From NCBI RefSeq assembly GCF_020616515.1, contig NZ_CP085135.1, positions 3,100,001 through 3,164,000 on the forward strand: a stretch of 64,000 bases of DNA, in the 5' to 3' direction. The translations under genes were made by a program, and so were the position numbers. Shown here piece by piece: positions 1-9,752 of this stretch (the stretch's first letter is position 1; each line of letters starts with the position of its first letter). This DNA is from Mesorhizobium sp. PAMC28654. Lineage in GTDB: Bacteria; Pseudomonadota; Alphaproteobacteria; Rhizobiales; Rhizobiaceae. The notes under the pieces were generated by a model. It had not been told where the DNA came from. It was given only the letters and a program-made list of their open reading frames with translations, and ran no database searches.

Positions 1-18
1 CAAACGGGGAGCGAAGCC

Positions 19-906
19 ATGACCGCCGAAGACCGCATCCGCACCTTGCCGTGCTGGGCGGGCAGCATTGATATCGCACCGCTGCCGGGCGGCCTCAGCA
101 ACGCCAACTATGTGGTCAAGGACGCGGCTGGGCAGCACGTGGTGCGCTTCGGCAAGGACTACCCGTTCCACCATGTCTTCCGCGATCGCGAGGTGATGAC
201 CGCACGCGCGGCGCACGCGGCGGGCTACGCGCCGGCCGTCCTCTATGCCGAACCGGGCATCATGGTGACGCAATTTCTGGGCGCCAGGACCTATCTGGCC
301 GAGGACGTGCGCGCCAATATCGGCCGCGTTGCATCGCTGATGCGCGGGTTCCACCGGGAGATGCCCAATCACGTCTCCGGTCCCGGCTTCATGTTCTGGG
401 TGTTCCATGTCATCCGCGACTACGCGCGTACATTGAAGGCCGGCGACAGCCGCATGACCGGCGAATTGCCTAGATATCTCGCGCTTGCCGACGAACTAGA
501 GCGAGCGCAGGCGCTGCTGCCGATCGTCTTCGGCCACAATGATCTTTTACCGGCCAATCTGCTCGACGACGGCCACAAGCTGTGGCTGATCGACTTCGAA
601 TATGCCGGCTTCAACACAGCGATGTTCGATCTCGCCGGCGTCGCCTCCAATGCCGGCATGTCCGAGGACGAGTCGGAAAAGCTGCTGACCGCCTATCTCA
701 GCCGGGAGCCGGACGAGAAAATCCGCCGCTCGCATGCGGCCATGCAGTGCGCCTCGCTGCTGCGCGAGGCGATGTGGAGCATGGTTTCGGAACTGCACCT
801 CGACGCGCCGGGCGTCGATTACGTCGCCTATACCGGCGAAAACCTGACGCGGCTCGAGATCGCGCTGGAAAACTACAGAACAAAATACGGGATTCAAAAA
901 CCATGA
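19..906 (+). CDS. Choline/aminoglycoside kinase-like phosphotransferase
   Basis: A 295-residue protein of the APH/choline kinase fold. It has the Brenner-type catalytic motif HNDLLPAN, with Asp and Asn for catalysis and Mg binding, and a following IDFEYAG motif that supplies the second metal-binding Asp. A GGGGAG ribosome binding site lies just before the ATG. The TGA overlaps the ATG of the next gene (ATGA), so it is probably translationally coupled to the dimethylglycine-dehydrogenase-like flavoenzyme. From family knowledge it would phosphorylate a small amino-alcohol or similar hydroxyl compound in the cytoplasm. The pairing with a demethylating dehydrogenase suggests a methylated amine or choline-like substrate, but this is inference. 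A second, divergent paralogue lies at 4199-5101. Confidence 0.85.
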   Translation: MTAEDRIRTLPCWAGSIDIAPLPGGLSNANYVVKDAAGQHVVRFGKDYPFHHVFRDREVMTARAAHAAGYAPAVLYAEPGIMVTQFLGARTYLAEDVRANIGRVASLMRGFHREMPNHVSGPGFMFWVFHVIRDYARTLKAGDSRMTGELPRYLALADELERAQALLPIVFGHNDLLPANLLDDGHKLWLIDFEYAGFNTAMFDLAGVASNAGMSEDESEKLLTAYLSREPDEKIRRSHAAMQCASLLREAMWSMVSELHLDAPGVDYVAYTGENLTRLEIALENYRTKYGIQKP

Positions 907-3344
907 CATTGCCAACGCATGCCGGGATCGTCGTCATCGGCGGCGGCATCATCGGCTGTTCGACGGCCTATCACCTGGCCCGCGATCACAAGGCGGATGT
1001 CGTGCTTTTGGAACAGGGCAAACTGACGTCCGGCTCGACGTGGCATGCCGCCGGCCTGGTCGGGCAACTGCGCTCGTCGGCCTCGATCACCCGCGTGCTC
1101 AAATATTCGGTCGAGCTCTACAAGGGGCTGGAGGCCGAAACGGGGCTCGCCACCGGCTGGAAGATGACCGGGTGCCTGCGGCTGGCCACCAGTGCCGACC
1201 GCTGGACCGAATACAAAAGACTGGCGACGACAGCCAGGAGCTTTGGCATGGACATGCAGCTGCTGTCGCCGGCCGAGGTCAAAAGAATGTGGCCGCTCAT
1301 GGAAACAGGCGATCTCGTCGGCGCTTCCTGGCTGCCGACCGACGGTCAGGCGAGCCCTTCCGACATCACGCAGTCATTGGCCAAGGGCGCGCGCATGCAT
1401 GGCGCGAAGCTGTTCGAGGAGGTGCGCGTCACCGGCTTCGAGATGAAGGACGGACGCATCACCGTGGTCAAGACCAACAAGGGCGACATTGCCTGCGACA
1501 AGGTGGTGAACTGCGCCGGCCAGTGGGCACGACAGGTCGGCGCCATGGCCGGCATCAACGTGCCACTGCAACCGGTAAAGCACCAGTACATCATCACCGA
1601 GAAGGTCGACGGGCTGGCGACCGACGCGCCGACCATCCGCGACCCCGACCGCCGCACCTACTTCAAGGAGGAGGTCGGTGGACTGGTGATGGGCGGCTAC
1701 GAGCCGAACCCGCAGGCCTGGACGACTGGTGACGTGCCCAACGACTGGGAATTCCGGCTGTTCGATGACGACTACGACCATTTCGAACAGCACATGACAC
1801 AAGCGATCGCGCGCGTGCCGGCGCTCGAAACCGTCGGCGTCAAGCAGATGATCAACGGACCGGAAAGCTTTACGCCGGACGGCAATTTCATTCTCGGAGT
1901 GGCGCCCGAATGCGCCAACATGTTCGTCGGCGCCGGCTTCAATGCCTTCGGCATCGCGTCGGGTGGTGGCGCCGGCTGGGTGCTGGCGCAATGGGCTGTC
2001 GATGGCGAGGCGCCGCTGGATCTGTGGGCCGTCGACATAAGGCGGTTTTCCAACCTGCATCGCGACCGGCAATGGGTCTGCGAGCGCACGCTGGAGGCCT
2101 ATGGCAAGCACTACACGATCGGCTTCCCGCATGAGGAGTACACCAGCGGCAGGCCCCGCATCGTCTCGCCGCTTTACGAGCGGCTGAAAGAACACTGCGC
2201 GGTGTTCGGCTCGAAACTTGGCTGGGAGCGGCCGAACTGGTTCGCGCCCGAAGGAGTCGAGGCGCAGGACATCTATTCGATGGGCCGGCAGAACTGGTTC
2301 GCGGCGGTTGGCGACGAACACCGCCATGTGCGCGAAAAAGTCGGCATCTTCGACCAGTCATCCTTCGCCAAATACGAGCTGACCGGACCCGACGCGCTGA
2401 AGGCGCTGGACTGGATCTGCGCCAACGATGTCAGCAAGCCGGTCGGCCGGCTGACCTACACGCAGCTTCTCAACACGCGTGGCGGCATCGAGGCCGACCT
2501 GACCGTGGCGCGGCTGGGCGACGAGAAATTCTACATCGTCACCGGCACCGGTTTCCGCACGCATGATCTGTCGTGGATCGGCGATCATATCGGCGAGGGC
2601 CTCGATACCACGCTCATCGATGTCACCGAGGATTTCGGCACGCTGTCGCTGATGGGACCACACGCCCGTGACGTGCTGGCTGATGTGACAGATGCCGACG
2701 TGTCGAATGCCGGCTTCCCATTTGGCCATGCGCGCGAAATTTCCATTGCCGGCCATTCGGTCCGAGCGCTGCGCGTCACCTATGTCGGCGAGCTCGGCTG
2801 GGAACTGCACGTGCCGATTTCGGCCACCGGCGAAGTCTTCGACGCGCTGATGGCGGCGGGCAAGAGGCACGACATCCGGCCTGTCGGCTACCGGGCGCTG
2901 GAATCGCTGCGGTTGGAAAAGGGCTACCGCGCCTGGGGTTCGGACATCACGCCCAACGACACGCCGCGGGAGGCCGGGCTCGGCTGGGCGGTCAAGCTGC
3001 GCAAGAACACGGATTTCATTGGCCGCCGCGCGCTCGAGGCGGTCAACGGCGACGCATTGCAGAAACGCTTTGCCGGCTTCACAGTCGACGATCCGGCGGT
3101 CGTGCTGGTCGGGCGCGAGACGATCCTGCGTGACGGCCAGCCGGTCGGCTACCTGACCAGCGGCGGCTACGGCTATAGTTTGGGCAAGAACATCGGCTTC
3201 GGCTATGTGCGCAACGCCGACGGCGTCAGCGACGATTTCCTCGCCTCCGGCAATTACGAGCTTGTCGTGGCGATGGAGCCTACGCCGGCAAAGATCCGTC
3301 TTGAGCCGATGTATGACCCGGCCGGCGACAGGGTTAAAGCGTAG
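903..3344 (+). CDS. FAD-dependent dimethylglycine/sarcosine dehydrogenase-like protein (DAO + GcvT)
   Basis: An 813-residue flavoprotein. The N-terminal DAO domain opens with a Rossmann motif (IGGGIIG, about residues 12-18). It contains GSTWHAAGL, where His48 matches the histidine that binds FAD covalently in mammalian dimethylglycine and sarcosine dehydrogenases. From about residue 420 the protein resembles GcvT/aminomethyltransferase, the folate-binding module that accepts the released one-carbon unit. The family oxidatively demethylates N-methyl amino acids and passes formaldehyde to tetrahydrofolate. The ATG at 903 is chosen because it overlaps the previous stop and starts right before the Rossmann fold; a longer upstream frame would overlap the kinase gene. 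The substrate cannot be fixed from sequence. The stop codon falls at the edge of a palindromic intergenic repeat. Confidence 0.88.
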   Translation: MTLPTHAGIVVIGGGIIGCSTAYHLARDHKADVVLLEQGKLTSGSTWHAAGLVGQLRSSASITRVLKYSVELYKGLEAETGLATGWKMTGCLRLATSADRWTEYKRLATTARSFGMDMQLLSPAEVKRMWPLMETGDLVGASWLPTDGQASPSDITQSLAKGARMHGAKLFEEVRVTGFEMKDGRITVVKTNKGDIACDKVVNCAGQWARQVGAMAGINVPLQPVKHQYIITEKVDGLATDAPTIRDPDRRTYFKEEVGGLVMGGYEPNPQAWTTGDVPNDWEFRLFDDDYDHFEQHMTQAIARVPALETVGVKQMINGPESFTPDGNFILGVAPECANMFVGAGFNAFGIASGGGAGWVLAQWAVDGEAPLDLWAVDIRRFSNLHRDRQWVCERTLEAYGKHYTIGFPHEEYTSGRPRIVSPLYERLKEHCAVFGSKLGWERPNWFAPEGVEAQDIYSMGRQNWFAAVGDEHRHVREKVGIFDQSSFAKYELTGPDALKALDWICANDVSKPVGRLTYTQLLNTRGGIEADLTVARLGDEKFYIVTGTGFRTHDLSWIGDHIGEGLDTTLIDVTEDFGTLSLMGPHARDVLADVTDADVSNAGFPFGHAREISIAGHSVRALRVTYVGELGWELHVPISATGEVFDALMAAGKRHDIRPVGYRALESLRLEKGYRAWGSDITPNDTPREAGLGWAVKLRKNTDFIGRRALEAVNGDALQKRFAGFTVDDPAVVLVGRETILRDGQPVGYLTSGGYGYSLGKNIGFGYVRNADGVSDDFLASGNYELVVAMEPTPAKIRLEPMYDPAGDRVKA

Positions 3345-3444
3345 AGCAATTCCAGGAAGAGTGTGAAACGGTTTTCCGTCCGGAAATGCGTAAAAACAAA
3401 GAGATAGAGCGGTTCCGCGTTTCCGTGAAACGACGAACGCTCTA
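3342..3444. repeat. Palindromic intergenic repeat, copy 1 (RIME/MITE-like)
   Basis: About 100 bp between convergent genes, bounded by TAGAGC and GCTCTA as inverted termini. It contains the core ACAAAGAGATAGAGC, which recurs in the element at 52921-53019. It resembles the mosaic intergenic elements (RIME type) known in rhizobia. The left end supplies the TAG stop of the upstream gene. Confidence 0.65.
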
Positions 3445-3452
3445 ACGGCGGA

Positions 3453-4094
3453 TCAGCTCACACGCAGCACCAGACCGCGGCTGGGCACGGTGTCCGCCTC
3501 GCCCGGCATCGAGACATAGGGAGCAGTTTCCTCGACGCGCGTGACGACGCCTTGCACTTCGAGCTCGGCGATCCTTGCCGCGAAGCCGGCATCCCAAAGC
3601 GTGTTCTTGACCGTCAGCACGATCACCCCGCCAGGCCGGCAGATGCGGATCAACTCGTCCAATCCCTCAACGCCGACATGGCCCGAGGTGAAGACGCCCG
3701 CCGAGACGATCCCGGCATAAGCGCCATCGACGAAAGGCAGCGCTCCGCCGAGCGCCAGGCAATGCAGCGCCGAATAGACGCCCTTGCGAGCGGCCTGCAC
3801 CAGCATGCCCTGGGAAATGTCGAGCGCCTCGACACGAGGATAGCCGGTGATGCTCAGCCATTCGCCGATGAGCCCGGTGCCAGCCCCGGCATCGAGCAGC
3901 GGCGAGGCGCCGCGCGGCAGATGGCGGGCAAGCAAGGCAAGGCAGATCGTCGGATGGCGATAGCCTGCCGCCGACATATCCGCGTCATAGGTCTGCGACC
4001 AGCTGTCGTAGAGCGCCGCAACCTCCTCCGGCCGCTTGGCCGCATAGACCGCACCAAGTGCGCCCGGCGCACCATCATGTCCATTGTCAGCCAC
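3453..4094 (-). CDS. Class I SAM-dependent methyltransferase
   Basis: About 213 residues from the GTG at 4094. The SAM-binding motif I is LDAGAGTG (about residues 67-74), followed by an acidic ALDIS strand and the motif RPGGVIVLTV typical of class I methyltransferases. An upstream region with the pattern YDSWSQTYDADM is common in the UbiE/Methyltransf_11 group. The open frame continues upstream to 4265, but that would run into the divergent kinase gene starting at 4199, so a start at or near 4094 is preferred; the exact start is uncertain. It sits between two choline-kinase-like genes and could modify a related amine, but no substrate can be named. Confidence 0.8.
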   Translation of the reverse strand: MADNGHDGAPGALGAVYAAKRPEEVAALYDSWSQTYDADMSAAGYRHPTICLALLARHLPRGASPLLDAGAGTGLIGEWLSITGYPRVEALDISQGMLVQAARKGVYSALHCLALGGALPFVDGAYAGIVSAGVFTSGHVGVEGLDELIRICRPGGVIVLTVKNTLWDAGFAARIAELEVQGVVTRVEETAPYVSMPGEADTVPSRGLVLRVS

Positions 4095-4198
4095 TCGTGT
4101 TCCGTCCAGTTCGTGAATCCCCAACGGATGATAGCCAAACGATGAAAATTGTGGAACCGTTGCCGCGATAAATAACGGCGCGACAGGGGGACGCTGGC

Positions 4199-5101
4199 AT
4201 GGCGGTTGACGAGGCGCGTGCGGTGCTTGCGGGCATTCCGATCCTTGCCGACTATCAAGGGCCATTGGAGCGGCTCGGCGGCCTCACCAACCTTGTCTTC
4301 AAGGCCGGCGACTTCTGCCTGCGCATTCCCGGCAAGGGCACCGAGGAATATATCAACCGCGCCAATGAGGCCGTGGCGGCACGGGAAGCAGCCAAGGCCG
4401 GCGTCAGCCCCGACGTGCTGCATTTCGACAGCGGGACAGGGGTTATGGTGACGCGGTTCGTTGCCGGTGCCGAGACCATGTCGCCCGAGAAATTCCGGAC
4501 GCTGACAGGCAGCCCGGCCCGCGCCGGCAAGGCCTTCCGCAAGCTGCACATGTCGGGCGCGGTTTTTCCCTTCCGCTTCGAACTGTTTTCGATGATCGAC
4601 GACTATCTCAAGGTGCTCTCGACCAAGGATGTCGCCCTGCCCGCCGGCTACCACGACGTTGTCAGCGAGGCCGGAACCGTGCGGTCGGCGCTTGCCGCCC
4701 ATCCACTCCCCCTGGTCGCTTGTCATTGTGATCCACTGTGCGAGAACTTTCTCGATACAGGCGACAGGATGTGGATCGTCGACTGGGAATATTCCGGCAT
4801 GAACGATCCGCTGTGGGATCTCGGCGACCTGTCGGTGGAAGGCAAGTTCGACGCGACGCAAGATGAGGAGATGATGCACGCCTATTTCGGCGGCGAGCCG
4901 AAACCCGGCGAGCGCGGCCGCATCGTCATCCACAAGGCGATGTGCGACCTGCTGTGGACGTTGTGGGGGCTGATCCAGCTTGCCAACAACAATCCGGTCG
5001 ACGACTTTCGCGCTTATGCGGATGATCGATTCGCCCGCTGCAAGGCGCTGATGGAGACGCCCGAGTTTTCACGGCACCTGGCGGCGATACGACAGGGTTA
5101 G
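4199..5101 (+). CDS. Choline kinase-like phosphotransferase (second copy)
   Basis: A 300-residue member of the choline/ethanolamine kinase family. The catalytic loop reads HCDPLCEN (H-x-D-x4-N pattern) and the metal-binding segment reads IVDWEYSGMND. It is clearly related in fold and motifs to the protein at 19-906 but diverged. The gene is divergent from the methyltransferase and convergent with the EamA transporter, whose stop it overlaps by four bases. The DWEYSGMNDPLWDL segment is typical of bacterial LicA-like and choline-kinase-like proteins. It probably phosphorylates choline or a related amino alcohol; the exact substrate is not determined. Confidence 0.85.
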   Translation: MAVDEARAVLAGIPILADYQGPLERLGGLTNLVFKAGDFCLRIPGKGTEEYINRANEAVAAREAAKAGVSPDVLHFDSGTGVMVTRFVAGAETMSPEKFRTLTGSPARAGKAFRKLHMSGAVFPFRFELFSMIDDYLKVLSTKDVALPAGYHDVVSEAGTVRSALAAHPLPLVACHCDPLCENFLDTGDRMWIVDWEYSGMNDPLWDLGDLSVEGKFDATQDEEMMHAYFGGEPKPGERGRIVIHKAMCDLLWTLWGLIQLANNNPVDDFRAYADDRFARCKALMETPEFSRHLAAIRQG

Positions 5102-6021
5102 TTCACACCCTTCGGCACGTTTTCGGGGGGCACCGTGATGTCGACCACCTTCTGGCGATGGAAGATGAACAGGCCGGCCAGCACGACGATGCCGGAGCCG
5201 ATCAGGATACGCGGGCCGGGAATATCGCCGAAGAACGCCAGCCCGAACACCACCGCCCACAAGAGCAGCGTGTAGTGCAGCGGCGCCAGCGTCGAGGCAG
5301 GCGCCAGCTTCAGCGCCCTGGTGATCATCAGATGCGCGCCGCAGGAGACGATGCCAAGCAGTAGCATGGCGCCGAAATCGAGCGCCGATGGCGTCTGCCA
5401 GGCGCCAATGGTCAGCACGCCGCCGACCACCAGCGTGCCGATCGTCTGCCATGTCACCAGATTGGTGTCGCTGGTGCCGCGCAGGCGCCGGTTCAGGATG
5501 ATGGCGAAGGCGAAGGCAATACTGCCGGCGAGCGCGAAACCCGACGACAGCGAGAACGCCGCCGAGGAGGGTTTCAGCATGATCAGCACACCGCAGAAGC
5601 CGAGCAGGATCGCCATCCAGCGGCGCCAGCCGACCTTCTCGCCAAGCAGCAGATGCGACAGCGCCGCGACATAGATCGGTCCGGCCATGTAGAAGCTCAT
5701 GACGTCGGCGAGCGGCAGATAGACCACGGCGGCATAGAAGAAGGCGGTGTCGAGCGTCGTCATGACGACGCGCAGGACCTGCAGCTCAAGCCGCTCCATC
5801 CGGAACAGCTTGGCCGTGCCCTGATGCGCGATCATCGGACCGAGCACGAAGAAGGCGCCGATCGAACGGATCAGCACGACCTGCCCGACGGAGAAGCTGG
5901 CGACCAGCCACTTGCCCATCGCGTCGTTCAGCGCAAACAGGAAGTCGCCGGCCAGCATCAACAGAATGCCGGCCAAAAGCACGTTCTTGATTGTCGAATT
6001 CGGCGCCATGGGCTGCGTCAT
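5098..6021 (-). CDS. EamA/DMT-family transporter
   Basis: About 307 residues with ten hydrophobic segments in two EamA halves, ending in a basic tail after the last helix. The start is taken at the Met preceding TQPMAPN at 6021 because AGGAAGGA lies about 12 bases upstream and the first helix follows directly. A longer frame up to 6096 adds only a polar leader. DMT proteins are inner-membrane exporters of metabolites, amino acids or amines. Next to the kinase/demethylase genes it might handle a related metabolite, but this is not shown by sequence. Confidence 0.85.
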   Translation of the reverse strand: MTQPMAPNSTIKNVLLAGILLMLAGDFLFALNDAMGKWLVASFSVGQVVLIRSIGAFFVLGPMIAHQGTAKLFRMERLELQVLRVVMTTLDTAFFYAAVVYLPLADVMSFYMAGPIYVAALSHLLLGEKVGWRRWMAILLGFCGVLIMLKPSSAAFSLSSGFALAGSIAFAFAIILNRRLRGTSDTNLVTWQTIGTLVVGGVLTIGAWQTPSALDFGAMLLLGIVSCGAHLMITRALKLAPASTLAPLHYTLLLWAVVFGLAFFGDIPGPRILIGSGIVVLAGLFIFHRQKVVDITVPPENVPKGVN

Positions 6022-6152
6022 GCCGGTCCCGGATCCTTCCTCTGCGAGCTTGACAAGCTGCGTCGTAGACACAAGCCATCGCTTTGACGAGGACAAATCG
6101 GGCCTTTGGCAAGGCCAGTGACGGGATTCGACTGGGTCTGCCCCGTTGCGGC

Positions 6153-6416
6153 CTATTTGGGCTGCGGCTGGATGATGATCGGGCGATAGAACACGGGCCG
6201 GTCCCAGGGATCGAAAGCCGGCGTGCTTCTCAGCTCCGCGCGCCGCTCAAGATCGATACGCTGCAGGCACTCGGCAAAGGCATCGTTCTTCTTGAGAAAG
6301 CCGTAGGACCGGCATTTCGCCTCGTCAGCGGCACGGCGATCCTGCGCCGACATCGTCGTGCAGCCGGCACTGATTGCCGCCAACGCGGCCATGATCGCCA
6401 TCTTGCGCCACATCAA
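6153..6416 (-). CDS. Small putative lipoprotein
   Basis: An 87-residue protein with a charged N-terminus, a short hydrophobic stretch and the lipobox-like sequence ISAGC near residue 19, followed by a polar Lys/Arg/Asp-rich body and a proline-rich tail. A strong GAGGAGGA ribosome binding site precedes the ATG. Lipidation at the Cys and anchoring to the inner or outer membrane are expected. I do not recognise a functional family. The coupling to its neighbours is loose. Confidence 0.7.
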   Translation of the reverse strand: MMWRKMAIMAALAAISAGCTTMSAQDRRAADEAKCRSYGFLKKNDAFAECLQRIDLERRAELRSTPAFDPWDRPVFYRPIIIQPQPK

Positions 6417-6518
6417 AGATCCTCCTCAAATAAAGTGGAGTATTATTGTATACTTATTTTTCGACGGATGACACGCCCGGCTTTGATGCAGGCCCAGCGT
6501 GCTGTTGGGCCTGCCAGA

Positions 6519-7811
6519 TCATTGTTTGTGACCGGACGGGCTATGGCGGCGATTCACCGTTGCCGGCCTCCCCTCGATCGAAAGCCGCGTGTCCTGCCTG
6601 GTCCGTTCCGCCACCACCTTGCCCCTGGCGATGACGCAGATGCGTTCGGCGCGCAGTCGCAAGGCCTCGATAGGATTGCCGGCATCGAGAACGACAAGGC
6701 TGGCGCGCTTGCCGACCGCCAGTCCCAGATGGTCCAGCCCCATGATCGCGGCGTTGACGTTGGTGACCATGTCGAAGCAGCGCGCCATGTCCGCGGGGCT
6801 CGACATCTGGGCAACGTGAAGTCCCATGAAGGCGACGTCGAGCATGTCGGCGGTGCCCAGCGAATACCAGGGATCGAGCACGCAATCCTGACCCCAGCCG
6901 ACACGAATGCCGAGCGCCTGCATTTCCTTGACCCGGGTCAGGCCACGGCGTTTCGGGAATGTGTCGTGGCGGCCCTGCAGCATGATGTTGATCAGCGGGT
7001 TGGGGATCGCCGAAACGCCGGCTTCAGCAATCAGCGGCAGCAGCTTCGAGACATAGTAATTGTCCATCGAATGCATGGAGGTGAGGTGCGAGCCGGCCAC
7101 CCTGCCCTGCAATCCCAGGCGCTGCGTCTCATAGGCCAGCTGTTCGATATGGCGCGACATCGGGTCGTCGGTCTCGTCGCAATGCAGATCGACCATCAGC
7201 CCGCGCTCGGCCGCGATTTCGCACAGTTCGCTTACTGAGCGCGCGCCGTCAGCCATGGTGCGCTCAAAATGCGGAATGCCGCCGACAATATCGACGCCCA
7301 TGTCGAGGGCGCGGAGGGTGTTTTCGCGCGCTGTCGGCGAGCGGTAGAATCCATCCTGCGGGAAGGCGACCAGTTGCAGGTCGATATAGGGCGCCACGGT
7401 TTTCTTCACGTCGAGCAGCGCTTCGACCGCCAGCAGCCGGTCATCGCAGACATCGACATGGGTGCGGATGGCCAGCAGGCCCATCGACACCGCCCAGTCG
7501 CAATAGGCGAGCGCGCGACCGCGCACCGCCTCATGCGTCAGCAGCGGCTTCAGTTCTCCCCACAGTGAAATGCCTTCCAGCAGCGTGCCCGATGCGTTGA
7601 TGCGCGGGATGCCATAGGACAGCGTCGCATCCATGTGGAAATGCGGGTCGACGAAGGGCGGCGATACCAGATCGCCACGGGCGTCGACCGCCGTGCCAGC
7701 GGTGACATTCAATTCAGGCTCGATCGCCGCGATTGTCTCGCCGACAATGCCGATGTCGGCGATCGTGCCGTCAGGCAGCGTTCCGCCACGCACGATAAGG
7801 TCGAAATTCAT
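6519..7811 (-). CDS. Cytosine deaminase-type amidohydrolase
   Basis: A 430-residue metal-dependent amidohydrolase. Visible ligands are PHFHMD (metal-binding His-x-His), HCDETDD, SHLTSMHSM and the C-terminal GQDCVLDPW with its conserved Asp. This order matches the CodA/cytosine deaminase group, which also includes isocytosine deaminases and triazine-pathway enzymes. The likely reaction is hydrolytic deamination of a cyclic amidine such as cytosine. The exact substrate is uncertain because close homologues have diverged. It is divergent from the ABC exporter that follows. Confidence 0.82.
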   Translation of the reverse strand: MNFDLIVRGGTLPDGTIADIGIVGETIAAIEPELNVTAGTAVDARGDLVSPPFVDPHFHMDATLSYGIPRINASGTLLEGISLWGELKPLLTHEAVRGRALAYCDWAVSMGLLAIRTHVDVCDDRLLAVEALLDVKKTVAPYIDLQLVAFPQDGFYRSPTARENTLRALDMGVDIVGGIPHFERTMADGARSVSELCEIAAERGLMVDLHCDETDDPMSRHIEQLAYETQRLGLQGRVAGSHLTSMHSMDNYYVSKLLPLIAEAGVSAIPNPLINIMLQGRHDTFPKRRGLTRVKEMQALGIRVGWGQDCVLDPWYSLGTADMLDVAFMGLHVAQMSSPADMARCFDMVTNVNAAIMGLDHLGLAVGKRASLVVLDAGNPIEALRLRAERICVIARGKVVAERTRQDTRLSIEGRPATVNRRHSPSGHKQ

Positions 7812-7963
7812 CTGTCGTCATCCCCTAGAAGAATCATGCCGCGACAGTGGCGCAAAAGACAGCCTGCCGCAGTCGTTTCTTTCATATCGCAACGGCAGGT
7901 TCCATCCAGCGGCGACTGGTTCTATAAGCCGCCCTTCGTAGTCCAGTTTCAAGGATCCACCAT

Positions 7964-9718
7964 TTGTTTCGCTTCTTCCGTTCGACGGAAAACCAGCGCC
8001 TCATCGCAAGGCTGGTCAGGGAATCCTTTTACCAGCACAGGTTTGGCTACGCCGCCGCGATCTTGTCGATGCTTGTGGTGGCCGCCACGACCGGCGCCAG
8101 CGCCTGGATTCTCAAAGAGATCACCAACGAATTCGTGGTCTTCAAGCGGATTGACCGCGTCAACCTGATTGCGGCGGGGGTAGCCACGATCTTCATCCTC
8201 AAGGGCCTCGCCAATTTCATCCAGGCCTATTTCATGAGCCGGGTCGGCAACGCCATCATCGCCGACCGGCAGCGCAAGATCTACGACCGTATCCTGGCGC
8301 AAGGCATCGAATTCTATCATTCGACCTCGTCGTCCGACCTGATCACCCGCATGACCAACAATGCGCAGGCGGCGCGCAACGTGCTCGACCTCGTTGTCAC
8401 GTCCTATGTGCGCGACCTGGTGTCTCTGGTTGTCCTGGTAGGGGTCATGGTCTGGCAGCAGCCAGCCCTGTCGCTGATCTGCTTCGTCGTCGGGCCCCTT
8501 GCCATCTACGGGGTCAACATCATCCTGAAGCGTGTCCGCAAGTTCGCCGCCATGGAGTTCCGCTCGGTCGGCCAGATCGTGCAGGTAATGCAGGAGACGG
8601 CAACCGGCGTCCGCGTCGTCAAATCCTTCAACCTCGAAGGCGCAATGCGCAACCGCATGTACAAGGCAGTATCCGACGTCGAGACCCGCGCCAACAACAT
8701 CGCGACGCTGGAGGCCGCGACAAGCCCGGTGATGGAGACGCTGGCCGGACTGGCAATTTCCGGGGCCGTCTTCGTCAGCGGCTTCCTGGTCCTGCAGGGT
8801 GGCCAGATGCCGGGAAACATCATGGCCTTCATCGGGGCGCTTCTGTTTGCCTATGAGCCGGCAAAGCGCCTTGCGCGCGTGCGCATATCGCTGGAAAGCG
8901 GCATTGTCGGCGTGCGCATGATGTTCGAGCTCGCCGACCAGCCGTTGACGCTGGCCGAGAAGCCGGACGCGAGGCCGCTTCTGGCCGGACCGGGCGAGAT
9001 ACGTTTCGACGCCGTCAGCTTCGCCTATCAGGATGGCCCGCCGGTGCTGGACAAGTTCGACCTCACCCTTGCGCCCGGCAAGATGACGGCGCTGGTCGGG
9101 CCCTCGGGCGGCGGCAAGTCGACGATCCTGAACCTGATCATGCGCATGTACGATCCGAAGAGCGGCAAGGTTCTGTTCGACGGCCAGGATATTTCCCAGG
9201 CGACGCTCGCCTCGCTCAGGGATAAGATCGCCTATGTCAGCCAGGACACGTTCCTGTTTGCAGGCACGATCATGCACAACATTCGGCTCGGACGGCAGGA
9301 CGCGACCGACGAAGAGGTGATTGCCGCGGCCAAGGCGGCCAACGCGCATGACTTCATCATCGCGCAGGCTAAAGGCTATGAGACTGATGTTGGCGAGAAT
9401 GGCGGCCTGCTGTCGGGCGGCCAGCGCCAGCGTATCTCGATCGCACGCGCCATGCTGCGCAACGCTGAAATCCTGCTGCTGGACGAAGCGACCAGTGCGC
9501 TGGACGCCGAATCGGAAGCGCTGTTCCGCGAGGCGCTGCAGCAACTGACGGAGGGACGCACGACGATCGTCATCGCGCACCGCCTGTCGACCGTGCATCA
9601 GGCCGATACAATCGTGGTGCTGGAAGCCGGCAAAGTGGTGGAGACTGGCCCGCACCGTGTCTTGCTCAAGCAGGGCGGGCTTTATCAGAAGCTCTATGAG
9701 TATCAGCTGATGCCGTGA
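7964..9718 (+). CDS. ABC exporter, fused permease and ATPase (MsbA/LmrA type)
   Basis: A 584-residue half-transporter. The N-terminal six-helix ABC_membrane domain spans about residues 20-310. The nucleotide-binding domain has Walker A GPSGGGKST, signature LSGGQRQRI, Walker B ILLLDEATSALD and an H-loop in IVIAHRLST. It would work as a homodimer in the inner membrane, exporting lipid, peptide or drug-like substrates. The apparent start is TTG with AAGGA nine bases upstream; no better ATG lies before the first helix. It is a single gene followed by a palindromic repeat pair. Confidence 0.9.
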   Translation: MFRFFRSTENQRLIARLVRESFYQHRFGYAAAILSMLVVAATTGASAWILKEITNEFVVFKRIDRVNLIAAGVATIFILKGLANFIQAYFMSRVGNAIIADRQRKIYDRILAQGIEFYHSTSSSDLITRMTNNAQAARNVLDLVVTSYVRDLVSLVVLVGVMVWQQPALSLICFVVGPLAIYGVNIILKRVRKFAAMEFRSVGQIVQVMQETATGVRVVKSFNLEGAMRNRMYKAVSDVETRANNIATLEAATSPVMETLAGLAISGAVFVSGFLVLQGGQMPGNIMAFIGALLFAYEPAKRLARVRISLESGIVGVRMMFELADQPLTLAEKPDARPLLAGPGEIRFDAVSFAYQDGPPVLDKFDLTLAPGKMTALVGPSGGGKSTILNLIMRMYDPKSGKVLFDGQDISQATLASLRDKIAYVSQDTFLFAGTIMHNIRLGRQDATDEEVIAAAKAANAHDFIIAQAKGYETDVGENGGLLSGGQRQRISIARAMLRNAEILLLDEATSALDAESEALFREALQQLTEGRTTIVIAHRLSTVHQADTIVVLEAGKVVETGPHRVLLKQGGLYQKLYEYQLMP

Positions 9719-9752
9719 AACGGCTCGGCGCGGATAATTCCGCAGCCTTGCG

